This document shows, in pieces, positions 24,146 through 37,642 of a stretch of DNA of 64,000 bases. The stretch lies in contig NC_030384.2 in NCBI RefSeq assembly GCF_001625215.2, forward strand, positions 46,224,390 through 46,288,389. The letters are read 5' to 3'. A model generated the notes under the pieces. The model saw only the letters and a program-made list of their open reading frames with translations. It made no database searches and was not told where the DNA came from. Each line of letters begins with the position of its first letter. Position 1 is the stretch's first letter. The position numbers were made by a program, and so were the translations under genes. This DNA comes from Daucus carota subsp. sativus. Lineage: Eukaryota; Streptophyta; Magnoliopsida; Apiales; Apiaceae.

Positions 24146-24892
24146 TATTTTTATTTGGGTTGAATCTTACTAAAATATATTTTTATATAACAAGAATTGT
24201 TAGTGATCAGATGATATATATTTTTCAAAAATTTTTATCTTTAATAAATATAATATAACGATGATATTGATGTGATTTCATTCCTATCAAACCAAAATAT
24301 ATTATAAAAATAAAGAAGTGCTTTAAAATTAATTTAATTATCTTTAATTTTTATTTCTATGTCATAATTTTTATTTCAATATTATCCCATACAAGAATCC
24401 GGAAAAATATAGCAAATATCCTAAAGCTGACTATATTTATAAGTTAAATGATACATTATTGGTGTTGGAATTTTTTTAACAATTTCTTCATGTTTTATAT
24501 ATTTAAGTAAATTAAATAATTTGTCGTGATCATGAACAATCATTCTCTCAAAAATGGGAAAAGGGAAAAAATCGAAAAAAAATCGACAATCATCGAGCAA
24601 CTTTGGAACATGTATTCGCAGTACTTTGTTGTCGCTATTTTGTTCTCCCCACTTTGCATCACTTTTCTCATTCTCCTCCTCTCTTCTTCTTCAATTCATT
24701 CTCTCAATTTCTGTCAATATTCGCTCACGTAAATACATGCAACCATCCTGATTCACTCAACCCACATTATGAAATCACTCTTTTTTTTATTCCCCATCAG
24801 AAACACTTTATATTTTGGCTGCTTGTAAATAATTATTTAGATTTCGAAAAAAAAAAAATTATTTGGGCGTGACGGTGCATTGCTTTTCAGCA

Positions 24893-27800
24893 ATGGTGAG
24901 GAAACATGGGTGGCAGCTACCTGCTCACACGTTTCAGGTTTTCTCTCTTTCTCTTCTCGTGCTGTATTAATTATTACATTATCTTACATTATGTCACTAT
25001 GTAAGCAACTAGAAGTTTATAAACCTCTAATTTTTTTGGTATTAATTGATGAAGAAATGACTAATGTTGCCGCAAAATAGAACTGCAATTCAATGCCGCT
25101 TATGCATACAGAGTCTATATCAACAACAATAAGTTATAAGCCATGATCCTGGACAAGTTGTTTGTATATAAAGGCATTGATATATACTCCCTTGAGCACT
25201 ACTTTGTTGCAAGTCGAAACAACACTGCACAAACCAATTGTTTCGCAAAGCTGCGGAGCTAATTGAGAAAGGAAACCAGAACCTTACTAGTTGGATATAC
25301 TTTAACACTTTATCCTTAATCTAGATTGTCAAAAAAGAATTATAGCGAGGAAAAGAATTTATCACTGTACTGATCAATGCAAATTCTTTATTTGCAACAG
25401 CTATTTATTGTTTTTTTGGAATGTGGAGAGTTGAATTGTGATGCTTTAACTGAATGTTTCTAGCATTTCCGCTTCCTCCTTATTCTTTGCTTTGATTTCA
25501 CGATAAGTATACTCTTTTGTATCCTTTTTTGGGACCTTTGGCTTTTGTAGTAATAGATTATTATTTGCAGACATGTATAATGTATTTATGTGATCAAAAA
25601 ATGCATGGATTCAAGTGTTAATGAGCACAAGTTCTATGCTGTAGAAGCATTGATGGATGTTGTTGAGTTTTTGCTTTTTGTAAATTAGTGTTCTGATTTC
25701 TTTGCCAAGCATTGTTTTTACAAAATGTTGAAACATGTTCTCTAATTTTAAATTTGACCTTGATAGATTGTTGCGATAACAGTATTTTGCCTGTTAGTTG
25801 TTGCATTCTACACCTTCTTTGCTCCATTTCTTGGTGGCCGCATTTGGGAGTATGCTCTGGTTGCCACATATTCTACAGCGGTATGCTAGTTTTTTTTTTC
25901 TCTCGTTTTTATAACTTCCTTCCTCTCTTGGCTTCAGAAAAAAGCGTAACTTCGTACATGGTAAAGCATTGAAAAAATCTGGAAAGAAAAACATTAATAA
26001 GGGCTGTGGGACTGTGGCTTTAAGTATTGTGCCTTTCCCGTACAAAATTGAAAACATGTCCTGATTTTTTATTTTAATATAGCTTTTGATTGATGCTCCA
26101 TATCATCAATTACATCTAGATAGGACCATACACAGACGTGCATATTTTAGTTTATCAGTAGTGAGTGTGAGACCCCCTGAAACAATATGCTCAAGTCATT
26201 ACATAATGTACAATAATGCAATTTTTAAGAGAGATGTTGGCTATTCAGTTTTAGGTAACAGTAGGATTTCACTTTTCTAATTGTTAGATTATTGGTCATG
26301 GTTAATTAGACAACTACGTCACTCATACGTGAACTTGTGATTGTTTCTATTTTTCTCAACTTTATTTTTCTAGCTTGCTCTGCCTCGTATAGTTATTCTG
26401 GAAAATGACTAGCCCTATATGATCAGTATTAAAAGTATTCAGTAGCTTTTCTTAATTTTTTCAGGAGCTTATTTTGAGGAAACATCCTTTTTATCGTATG
26501 CAGAGAAACTTATTCTATATATTTGACAATAATTATCTCATTTCAGGCACTGCTTGTTTTCATTCTCTATGTTAGGAGTACTGCAATTAATCCTGCAGAT
26601 CCTGGTATTATGTTCAGGTTTGATTCTGTAATGACGAATCAGGCCAAGAATATGCCAAGGCAAAACCATGAGAAAAGCACAGCAGTACATTCTTCTCTAT
26701 CAAGAGCTTCAAGAAGCCCGATACCGACACATAACTCCTTAAGAAAAGGATCAATAGAAGTAAATGAATATCAGATGGAAGCCTCGAAAAAGAAAACTGA
26801 GTGCACTGCTGGAGGGATATTATGTGCACTGTATGTACATGAAGATTGTCGCATAAATGTGACAGCGGAGTATGAAGGCACACGTGAAGATGCTTTGTTC
26901 TGCACATTATGCGATTCGGAGGTATTGTTTTTAAATTTTCCACAAGCAAGCAAATCGAAATCATTTATCATGTCCGGATTTTGGCTCTAGAACAAAAATT
27001 TACATAGAAAAAAAATTAAAATTCAGAGGTGTTGGACTGAGAATATAGAGGTTAGACTGTAAGAGAGTAATTTGGACTCAGCAGGAGGGAGATTAAATAG
27101 GGTCAGAATTCGTTTCTTATTATTTAAATCATTCATCAGTTAAACAAAATGATTACAGCCTCCCTATCTATTGACAACTAGTAGCTTAAAATAGCATCCA
27201 AGGTAACATACATATAAGTACACAAACCACAATAACTAATCAGCTCTATTATAAGATTCTCCCCTTCACCACAATTCCTTGCTTAAGAGTTGAAAATTAA
27301 GTGTAGGAACAACACATATTTACTTGAGGTTAAAGTGTGACCACCATCTTTTCTTTATCTGTTGTGTTCTTCCAGAAATGTCGACCTTATCTAGTTTTTA
27401 GGTATTACAAGACTGGCATATGATCTATCTCACCTAAAGGATATAGCACACTTCTACCTATCATCTGTTCTGTTTGTGAAATGCTCCTTCATATCACTTG
27501 TCCACATCTCCTACTTGTAATCTACCAGAGAGTTAATTATTTCAATCAATTTTTACGTATCGTAAGCATATGAATAATCTTTTAATATGTTCGGATCAGC
27601 TACAATATCCTTAAATGATATATATAAGCATTAGTGTGGAGAAAATATGACGCTACTGATGAAACTGCTAGATTGTTTTTAATTGATTTCTAAGAACATT
27701 GAGGCCAAAACTTTATTGGCGCAACATTGAGAGCCAAAACTTTATTGGCGCAACTGTTACCTATGAAGATCATCAGTGCTCTATCCTCTGGAATTATTGC

Positions 27801-30800
27801 TTTGGTTTAGATCCAGAAGCAAACTTTTATGCTTAATTGTATTATTTTATTAAAAAATATCAGAACAAGCGAGCTTGTTATAGGATGTGTTTGGCTGCCC
27901 TTTTTTTTTAATTTCTTCTAAACGAAACCAAACACCCCCACAGTTGCGAATATAAGGGAATAATAAATGACTTTTTACTCTAATTTTAAGATTGTTAGTA
28001 CTGAGGGTGGAATTTCCTCAACAGACATGTTTATATATATATGTGTGTGTATATATGTATATATCATCAAGAATTTATTCACACTTGAATATCGCAGATG
28101 CAACATAAAAAACAGAAATGCTGACTGATTTATAAGCTTCCACCTTTGTGTGTGCGAAAGGCACACCACAGGGCTTTCAGACTCACTTCAACATGACATG
28201 ACCTTCTGTTATTTTAATCCATATTTTTGTTTACAGATGTTACTTGTTAGTACTTGATTCGTAGTTTTATCTTATAGGTATATTTCTATATGACCGCTGA
28301 TGCAGGTGCGCAAATTCAGCAAACACTGCAGAAGTTGTGACAAGTGTGTGGATGGATTTGATCACCACTGCCGGGTATACTTCTTCTGATCTATGCTGAA
28401 GTGCTGAATGCATATTATAATTCTTATAACTTGGGCCTAACTTTTTCAGTTTGTGAAACAATATATATTAACTCCGTTTATTACTGAATGCAGTGGCTCA
28501 ACAACTGTGTTGGGCGGAAAAATTACATTACTTTTATCTCTCTTATGGCAATTAGTGTTCTTTGGGTATGCTCAGATTCAAACTAACAAGTGTGTTGCAA
28601 AACAAGGCTTTAAAATATCAATTATTCATTTCTCTTTTGTCTCCTCCTATTACAGTTAGCTATTGAGGCTGTAGTTGGCATTGCTGTTTTAGTTCGTTGC
28701 TTTGTCAGCAGGCAGAGTATGGAGGCTGACATAAATGACAAACTAGGAAATCGTTTCTCTCGTGCCCCATTTGCAGCTGTTGTGGTATGTTCATATATTG
28801 TCTTGGCTGCTTTTTGACAAACTCTGTTCTGTATTAATATGAAACTGAGCCCTTGTTCCTTAATAGTGTTATAATCCTTTAACAGGCTGTATTTACGGTA
28901 GTCTCTTTGGTAGCATGTCTACCGCTGGGTGAACTTTTGTGTTTTCACATGATACTTATTAGAAAGGTTAGTTTCCTTTCTGGTCATAGTTATACCTTTT
29001 ACATGTTCTATTCACATTTTTATAAATGGTTGGAAATTGCGAATGCAATATGAATGTTTCATTATAAGGTGCCAAAGCCATGGACTTTTAAACTAAAAAG
29101 AAACTCTCCAGACAACAACGGGAACCATCTATATTTTTTCAAAAGGAACTGAAGCATTTTTATTTATTTTTAATTATAATTAACTTGAAGATGTATTCTG
29201 CTTTTGGTTTTTTTCTCGGTTTCCTTTGATTAGGGTATTACAACCTATGAGTATGTGGTGGCTATGAGGGAAAAAAATGAGGCTCCTCCAGGAACACGTG
29301 TTGATGAGCAATTTGCAAACATCTTGTATTCCCCAAGTGGGTCTGCTACAACTGGCTACAGTGTTGGAAGTTCCTTAGGTCTTCACTACAAGGGGGCATG
29401 GTGCACTCCTCCTAGAGTGTTAGTGGATTACCAGGTAAATGTCTAACTCGATTGTATTATTGATTCAATTACAAATTTACAATACCATCTGTAACTTTAC
29501 GCTTTGTTTATGACAGAATATTTCCCTTCTAAGCTACAATTCTTGAAAGAAAATGCTCAATAGTGACTCTTTTTTCCCCTAAATTACGCAGTAGTGACAT
29601 TTACATCCACTAGTGTCAAAAATTACTTGAGAAATGATTTGATAGTATGCTCACTGAAAAGAAAAGTTTCATTTGAGTTTGTTTGCACAGAGATTGCTGC
29701 TGCTATGACTTGAATTCTCATAGAATTGTCATAGTAATCAATGTACAAATAACAAGGTTCTCTTAAAAATGTTGAAGTTTCTTAAGTACTTGCCTACCAC
29801 TAGAGACCTGATTCCTCGGTAAAAATAAGATGGAAAAATGTGGTTCATTTTAAGTATTTGTTTCTTTCTATTTTTGTCACAATAAATTAATTTCCTACAT
29901 TTTTCAATAGTTTAGAATTCCAAAATGCAGGTGTTAGGTTCCACGGATATGTACATAGAACTCAAGCCGAGTCGCTTTGAACTCCTTAATATTTTTTGAG
30001 TATTTATGCTTATGCAAAATGAAAATAGAAACTCATAGTCAAGTTGTATGTGCAATTTTTTTTGAAAAAACTGGATAATTCAGGAAGAAGTTGCACCTCA
30101 AATGGATCCTGGAATAATAGCATCAACAGTTAATCAGGAACCAGTGGGATCTACAGAGAAGAGAAACCAGGTGCTCAAAAAACCTGTTCGAATCAGTGCC
30201 TGGAAGCTTGCGAAACTGGATTCAGATAAGGCTGTAAAAGTAGCAGAGAAAGCAAGGGCATCATCTTCTGTACTGCGTCCTGTAAATAACCATGGTTCAG
30301 CAGATGCTGAACTGAGCTCCAGTGAAAGTGTGAGTGTCAGAAGCAGTTTTAGTGTTGACATAGGTCCAAATAAAGACACAAACAATGATGGGCTATTATC
30401 TTCTTCACGGAACTCTTTCCCTTTAAGCCAAGGTTGCAGGGATGAGTATGAATTAGGCAGTCAGAGTGCAAGTAGCTTCAGTAGTCCGAGTGATGTTCAC
30501 GAGTCTGTTGCTCTAAGCCCTATCCCACAGTCGCATGATTTGAGCCCCCGTATCCATGACCAGTCTTTAGCTTTGAAAACCACTTCCGCGAGTAACCAAA
30601 GTCCATTAATCCATACTTCTGTAGCAGGTCAAAATCAGATTATAGAAGGTAGTACTGCTCCACCAATGTCATCTCCTGCTCAAGCTCGGTCAGCTTCTCT
30701 GAATAGAGACTTTGAAAAGGTGTCTGTTGCATGGGACCAAGAAGCAGGAAGGTACATGTCGGTGCCTGTATCAGCTACAGACACTCAGACCAGATCATCC

Positions 30801-31073
30801 TTGCAGACAGGAGCATCTGGCAATCCTGATAGAAGTCCTGCATTTTCGCTTCAAGAACCTCTGCCTCATCGGGTTAAGCCTGAGACTGAGAAATCAGAAA
30901 AGCTTAGGCACACTGGAGAATCTATTTTCTTCGGAGGACCTTTCTTCAATCACCCCATTAGAGATAGTATAAGAAATAAAATGGGTTCAAGTTCACAAGA
31001 CAACTCTTCTCCAGAATCCAAAAGCGATCCGTCCTCAAAGCAACTTCCTGTCACAATCCCGGAGGGTTCCTAG
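24893..31073 (+). CDS. PAT20: DHHC protein S-acyltransferase, PAT20-like
   Basis: A membrane palmitoyltransferase of 691 residues that transfers palmitate to protein cysteines. Exons: 24893-24937, 25767-25880, 26547-26921, 28306-28374, 28494-28565, 28656-28784, 28886-28966, 29234-29434, 30084-31073; all phase 0. The start [15 protein letters not shown] is the plant subgroup's signature. Two N-terminal membrane segments (about 16-36 and 50-70) lead to INPADPGIM (the DPG motif). The cysteine-rich domain is split across exons: FCTLCDSE, then [16 protein letters not shown] with DHHC at 197-200, then [11 protein letters not shown]. Two more membrane segments follow, then the TTxE motif (TTYE, about 298-301). 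The last exon adds a Ser-rich cytosolic tail of about 330 residues. It lies divergent from FHY3, its neighbour in Arabidopsis too (At3g22170, At3g22180). Confidence 0.95.
27695..27751. repeat. Small tandem duplication in a PAT20 intron
   Basis: Two copies of a 28-29 bp unit (AACATTGAGGCCAAAACTTT, continuing ATTGGCGC) lie head to tail, with one extra AG in the second copy. Its recency suggests replication slippage. It lies in the intron between the third and fourth coding exons. Confidence 0.8.
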
Positions 31074-32868
31074 CAGAAATTTCATCCACGAGACCTAGTC
31101 CAGAGTAGTTAACTTGTACTTGTACATATGGCCCCTGGCTGTATCTTTTTGGAGCCCAAGAAACACAGAGGGTCGATTGCAACCCTCGTGTAATATGGTT
31201 CAAAATAGTTTACGAGGTTTATTCTTGTTGCCAGGATAGACGGATAGAATATTATAGTGTTCCACCCTGTACATCTCAAGTGATACACAACTACAAAAGA
31301 AAATACCTATTTAGCTATCAGACCTATTTTAATATATATTTTTTAATATTAAATCTAATAATTATAATATGTTTATTCTAATAATTTATATTTAAAATTT
31401 AATATTTCAATTTTAATATTACAGAAAAGTTATTTTAGGTAATATCATAAGGAAGTTTATAATATAGATTCATAGTACAAGGAAGTTCATATAGTACATA
31501 TTCAAAATTGAGAATAAGATTTTCAAAATTTTGGTATTTTTGAAAAATAATTAAAAGATGTAGTATTTTTGTAAAAACAATTTTGGATTTAGGTATTTAT
31601 GAGAAAACCCCTAAAATCAAATGTATATTCATATTTATTTCGTTGGTCATATGGATTCAATAATTATATGTAGTGTAAATATAGTTTTAAAAATATAAAT
31701 CAATGATCTAATAATTATTTATGATTTTGAATTTGATTTTTAAAATATAAATTTTGAAAGAAAAATATGTTCCTTAACTAGATACATTTATAATTATTCT
31801 CTATAATCTTTAAAATTACATAAATGTCATGTGTATATGCATATAAATCTCTTACCCGATCATTCCCATTTAAAACATTGTATTGAAAATATATGAACAA
31901 AACTTGTAAATATGTTTTCTTCAAAATTGGAACAATTATATTATGCTCAAACCTAATTTTTGTAATAAAAAAGATGATGAAGATAAAGTCATAAAGATGA
32001 CAAAAGTCAGGGTGAGTTTGGGCGAGCATTCCTATGCGAATCGATTACTTAAAATTTTATAGATTTGAAAGAAAAATATAAAATAAGACAAACACGCTGT
32101 CACTTTCTTCATTGTCTCAGTTCTCACGTTAGAGCCCGCCTGCTCATTCATGGATCAACCCTTTATATATTGTTTTGTTTTTAACAAATTTCTTTTCTTT
32201 TATCAAAAAAGATGCCTTTCTCCTTCTCCCCTTGTTTTTTTTTATTTATTCCTTCGAGGTGAGCTTTCTATACTTTTTTAATAAGTTTATTTATTTTAAT
32301 GTGACACGCAAGTTTCATATTTATCCTCATTTTCATTTAATATTTTAATTTTTAAGAGGAATTTTGCTTCTTAACTCCTAAAAATTATGCTAATGATAAA
32401 TTAAGAAGCCTTTCTTAGAAAAGTTATTATTCTACAATTATTTATGAGATTTAATTTATATGATTATAAAATACTTAAAATTTTCTATTAATTTTATTTA
32501 ATTGGGTTAATTGTAAACAGCGGTAATAGTACAAAAAAACTACCCATTGCAGGAGACATAACATGATTGTGTGTTTTCTGATTTAGTGGAATTGGTGACT
32601 GGTGCATTTAAAAGCATATACATCTTGATTTATTTGGTAGTTATATATTTTACAAACATTTGTGTGTGTGTCTGCCTGCAGTTTTTCTTTTCTTTTATTC
32701 ATTTATGATTCAGCCTTTTTACAGGATTCTGCTGGCTTCTTGTTCTTGATCCAGTTTCTTGTAGACCACCACTTGAACTAAACTTAAGAACAAACAAGTT
32801 GATCAAGTTCACTAGAAGAAGAGACACTAGCAAGTTCACAAGCACTAATACTGAAGTTTCTCAAGAAG
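31074..32868. other. Intergenic region between PAT20 and PICC
   Basis: The left end holds the 3' UTR of PAT20. The right end, from roughly 32700, is the likely leader of PICC, including the purine-rich AGAAGAAGAGACACTAGC just before the ATG. The middle is AT-rich with no gene or element recognised. Confidence 0.5.
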
Positions 32869-35800
32869 ATGGACAACTATACTGATCCCATTCAGGTAAC
32901 TTCTTGGTTTGTTACTTATTAGTATATCTTGTTAAATTTACTTAGATTTGGAAATTTATGTTGGCCCAGAATGATGGCTTTTTTTTTTTTTTTTTTTTTT
33001 GTAATAGGCTAAAGATGAGGAATCTAACTTAGATGCAGAGTTTATAAAGGTAGAGAAGGAATCTGTTTGTTCTGACAAATCATCACCTAGCAGAGACTTG
33101 TTAGAGGCCCAAGAAAAGGTTCAGGAACTTGAGCATGAATTAGTATCAGTTTGTGGGGATTTGAAGAAATCTGAATCTGAGGTGGCTAGGCTAAATGATG
33201 AAGTTTTGGTTGTTAACAAGAAGCTGCAAGAAAGTGAGAGGAAGTATGATGAGCTTGAGATTAGTAGCAAGGAATTGCAGAAGCAGATTTCTGAAGAAGG
33301 GGCGAAGCAGAAGGCGATGAATGATGTGCAGGAGGCTTATGATGATCTTCAACTTGAACTGGAGAGCTCGAAGAAGAAGATGCTGGAGGTGAACCAGGAC
33401 TTACAGATATCTGAGGGTGAGGCGTTGAAGTTTGAGGAGTTGCATAGGCAAAGTGGTGTCCATGCTGAGATTGAAATGAAGAAGGCGTTGGAGTTTGAGA
33501 GGTTACTTGAAATGGCGAAAGTGAGTGCTGTGGAAGTGGAAGATCAGATGGCTACATTGCAAGGAGAACTTATGGGGCTTTACAAGAAGATTGCTGAAAA
33601 TGAAAAGCTAGAAGAAGCATTAAGATTTACTACTGGTGAGCTCTCCACTGTTCAAGGGGAGTTGAAGCTTTCAAAATCACAAGTGGAGGAATTAGAGAAG
33701 AAGCTTGATTTGCAGAAGGATTTGATGAATAAAGTGGCGCTTTTGAATTCTGAACTGAGCTCCTCAACTGCACAGAAATCGGAGCTTGAGTTGCAGTTGA
33801 AGACTGCTATGGAGAAGGAAAAGGTTCTAAATGAAAGCTTGAATGCGACAACAGAAGAAAAGATGAATCTGGCAGATGCATTTAATAACACAACTGAAAA
33901 GCTTGTTGAAGCAGAAAATTCACTTCAATTCTTGGAGAATGAGTTGAATCTCACTTATCAGAAGTTAGGAAGTGCTGAGAGTAATTTAGAGGCTGCTGTT
34001 ATGAGAGAAAATGAGGTCTTGGAGAAGCTGAAGTTATCTGAGGAGCTTCTTGAGAAACATCGAGATTTGGAAGTCCAACTGCAAGAGGTTATTGCAAATT
34101 TCAACAACAAAGATTTTGAGGTGCAGGCACTTGAAGAGCAAGTGATGATTTACAAGGAACAAACAATGGAAGCAGCTGAAAGGTCTGCATCTTTGAAGGA
34201 TGAATTTGATCAGATTGCATTAAAACTGGCAAATTCAGAAAGCACCAATGAAGAACTCAGAAGAAGGGTCTCACAAGCAGAAGATCAAGCCACACAGTCT
34301 TTCTCAGAGATTGATATGTTAGTTGAGACAAATACACAGTTGAAGAGTAAGATTAATGAGCTTCAAGAACTACTAAATTCTGAGCATGCTGAAAAGGAAG
34401 AAACTTCCCAAAAACTGTCTTCTCACTTGAGCACTATAATGGAACTAAACGATCGGCACTCTAAGGCTTCTGAGCGAGCCGACTCTCATAAGATTGAACT
34501 GGAACAGACCCTGACAAGATTGAAGGATCTGGAAAGCATGGTTGAAGAACTACAAAACAGGTTCAGCCATTTTGAGAAAGAGTGTGAAGGACTAGCTGGG
34601 GTAAATTTTAATCTTACTCAGGAACTGTCCGAACATGAATCTAAACTGAATGATGTACAAACAAAACTTTCTGAAACATTATCCGATAGGGATGAAGCAA
34701 CTGAGAAGCTCCATGCTTCACAAAAAGAAGTAGAAGATTTAAAACTACAGCTTGATTCGGACAGTCAGCGATTACAGTCTCAGGTTCCTACTCATTGTTT
34801 TTGTTTTGTTTTGTGTGTGTGTGTGACGTTTGATGTAAAATATTTTCAGTATGATTTTCCCTGATATGCTTGCCAATACCTGCAGATATCTTCAGTGATG
34901 GAGGAGAACAATTTACTAACTGAAACACATCAAAATGCCAAGGTGGAGCTGCAGACTGCGGTAATTCAACTTGAAGGACAATTAAAACAACACATATCAA
35001 ATGAAAATGCTTTGACAAATGAGATTGAAAATCTGAAGGCTGAAATTGAAGGAAAATCCGTATTGAATGATCAAATAAAAGAGCTTGAAGAGAAATTAGC
35101 AATAGCTGAGGCTCGAGCCAAAGAAGAGGTAATATATTTTACAATGTAGGAATTAGTTGATCCAGATTTGATGTACAGTAACAAGATTCTTAAATAACAG
35201 TTGAAATTAAACAAGGGTGGTACTTTATAATCTTAAATATATACTCATTTCAACATTCAAGTTGATGTGCTTCCATAACACTGAATTTGATAGACCCCCA
35301 ATGGTTGAATACGCATGTCAGAATAATCTGTAACATTCCAAATTGTATGGTTTTTTATGTAACAGAAACAGGTGAACACACACAAAGAGATGGAAGCAGA
35401 AGCTAACAAGAAGGCTGTCTTTCTTCTTGAAAACCAACTCAAAGAACTAGAACAAAAGTTGCAGCAGGAGGACGCTAGTCATAAGGTCAGATTCTTTCAT
35501 AAACTTACTTTTTTCTGGACTCTGTATCTCAGTACAATGTTCATCATGGCTTGCAAAATAAGAAAGCTAAACAAATCACATAAAAAAAAAATCAAACAGC
35601 TGACCTTATACCCAACTCTTCCAAAAATCTCAAGGTTCTAGAAGAAGGCCTTAATTAAATCATATAATGTTTAACACTCACCCTCACTTATACGAGTGGA
35701 CAAATAGAGAACCGACCAACTAAGAAACAGATAAATTAGTTTAAGCAATTCAGTACTCGCGAATCTGCACAATACCATATTATAACCAACTCTCAGAAAA

Positions 35801-36416
35801 CCCTGAGGTGAGGCCTTAACTAGATCTATTATATTCAAGAAGCCTCAATAAACAGGAAGATTTGCCTGAAAGAAGAAGAAATTCATCCTCAGCTTGAATC
35901 ATAATATGAACCTCCTCTATTTGAACATCTAACGCAGTCATGTACGTGATTGTTAGAACAACATTGCAGGCATACTCTCCACATCCTGAGAAACAAGGAT
36001 GCTAATTTAGTAACAGCAAAAGCTGTTCTTAAAAACTTTACAAGATTTTAGGATTTCAGGCTTGAGCTTATTTGAGAATTCAGCAAAGAATGTCATAAGT
36101 ATAACTGCATCTATTACCAGTTAGCATAATTATTAAGGTTGATAGCTAGTTTTACTTAAGCTACACACCTTGATACATACTGCAGGATAATGGAGCAAGT
36201 CCGGCAGAGATGAAATCCAGGGAGATTGGATCCTCCATCCCAACTCCATCAAAGCACGGACATACAAGAAAGTTGGAAGAAGTTTCTACACAAACTTCAT
36301 CATTGGAAATACAGACGAAGACCACAGAGGTTTCATCAAGCATAAACTTCAAGTTTATATTGGTCGTGGCTCTTGTCTCAGTGATCATAGGCGCAATTCT
36401 TGGCAAACGGTACTAG
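32869..36416 (+). CDS. PICC: PICC-like coiled-coil, tail-anchored membrane protein
   Basis: A long coiled-coil protein with one membrane segment at its very end, matching Arabidopsis PICC (At2g32240), known as a PAMP-induced coiled-coil protein with a tail anchor. Five phase-0 exons give 798 residues: 32869-32895, 33008-34783, 34886-35128, 35366-35485, 36186-36416. Family signatures include LLEAQEKVQELEHEL, ESTNEELRRRVSQAE, LVETNTQLKSKINELQELLN, SVMEENNLLTETHQNAK and SREIGSSIPTPSKH. The tail is a hydrophobic helix (FKFILVVALVSVIIGAILG) ending in KRY, as in Arabidopsis. The Arabidopsis protein is remembered as about 1,330 residues, so this copy lacks a large part of the central coiled-coil region, probably repeats. 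Intron 1 has a long T run (32982-33000). Function here is inferred from the family only. Confidence 0.9.
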
Positions 36417-37642
36417 GTACCAACCATAGGTTTTTTCGATTTTGTTAAAGCCTAGAGGTTAAAAGTTGATCAAGGGACATAATATTCGTTAACATCCCTA
36501 ACAAATATTCCTAAAAATACTTATGGGTTAATTCAGTCAGTTTACTTTGATGATATATGTGATGATTACACCAAATATGGCACTAGTTTATTAGACTGGC
36601 ATTTACACTCGTTCTTCCCAGGTTTAAAAGCAGAAGGGAGAAGAACAGAAAAGATCATACAATTTTCTGTTCATTATTCAGATGAAAAAGGAGACACAAT
36701 ACACAAATTATCTATCATTCTTAAGTCATTATCCAAGAAATGAGGTTTCGAAAGAAATTTGCTCTGCTTTACATTCATTGTGTTATTTACGCATATTTAA
36801 AAGAATTATATCATTAATTTAATTAATTTATCAAATATAAAAACATTAAAATTAAAATTAAATAATTTTATATACTATTTATAGTAATTGATTGGTTATG
36901 TTTGTTAGAATATAAGATCCTGGTAGGGCCTCCTCCTAACACCTTGAGGTTTTAGGAGAATTGGAGCTTAGGCTCGCGGGAGACTCGAGTTCGACTCCCT
37001 GTGATCTCCAATATTCTCAGAATTTATTAGGGCCTCCTCTAACACCTAAAGAGTGATCTTATATTCTAACAATGTTGTACCCAGTTGTGGATTATTTTTC
37101 GCATTTACTATAAACAAATTTGTATTTTGTAGTTGTAGACTGGTTCCAGAACACGCGACTTTAAAAATATGTGCCCCTTTCCGTTCAAACAAAGTGGTTG
37201 AAAGTAAATTAGTTGAAAAGAAAAAATAGGTATATCCTGCAGTCATGTTATATCTTTTCATATTGAAGTGATGCTGTCATTTGGTCGACTTTTATGCATA
37301 TGCAATTATATACTCTATCACTTTTATATAATACATACATACATTATTATTATTATCAAACAACACCAAACATAGTGCAGATTTAAATCCCCTAGTCAAA
37401 TCAAATAAATCAAAGTATGCAAACTGCAATATTACGAAAATTTTAATAAACCATATAACAATACAATCAAATGAAAGCAATGAGGAACATAACAAAATAA
37501 ATCCTTCAGGCTTCAAGTTCATATAAAAAGTCCCTTTCCACACGTAAGAAAAACAAGTAATCAAGAGCTAAAGCCAGCTGACACGATACATCTATGCGAA
37601 TACACAATACATGATGATCGAGCTGAAAGACCCTGTGATGGA
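36417..37642. other. Intergenic region between PICC and the CYSTM gene
   Basis: It contains the 3' UTR of PICC and the solo LTR at 36903-37071. The rest, AT-rich, shows a short ATT microsatellite near 37345 and no other gene. Confidence 0.5.
36903..37071. mobile_element. Solo LTR (169 bp) with perfect 5-bp target duplication
   Basis: The segment starts TGTTAGAATATAAGATC and ends GATCTTATATTCTAACA, so it has TG...CA ends within a 17-bp inverted repeat. The direct repeat ATGTT flanks it exactly (36898-36902 and 37072-37076). TG...CA ends with a 5-bp duplication are what a solo LTR leaves behind. The small size fits a TRIM-type element. Inside are two copies of AGGGCCTCCTCTAACACC and a GAGTTCGACTCCC stretch that resembles a pol III B box. 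Confidence 0.75.

Noticed and set aside
36960-37005. tRNA gene
   Set aside because: Only a B-box-like GAGTTCGACTCCC is seen; there is no A box or cloverleaf, and the segment lies inside a solo LTR.
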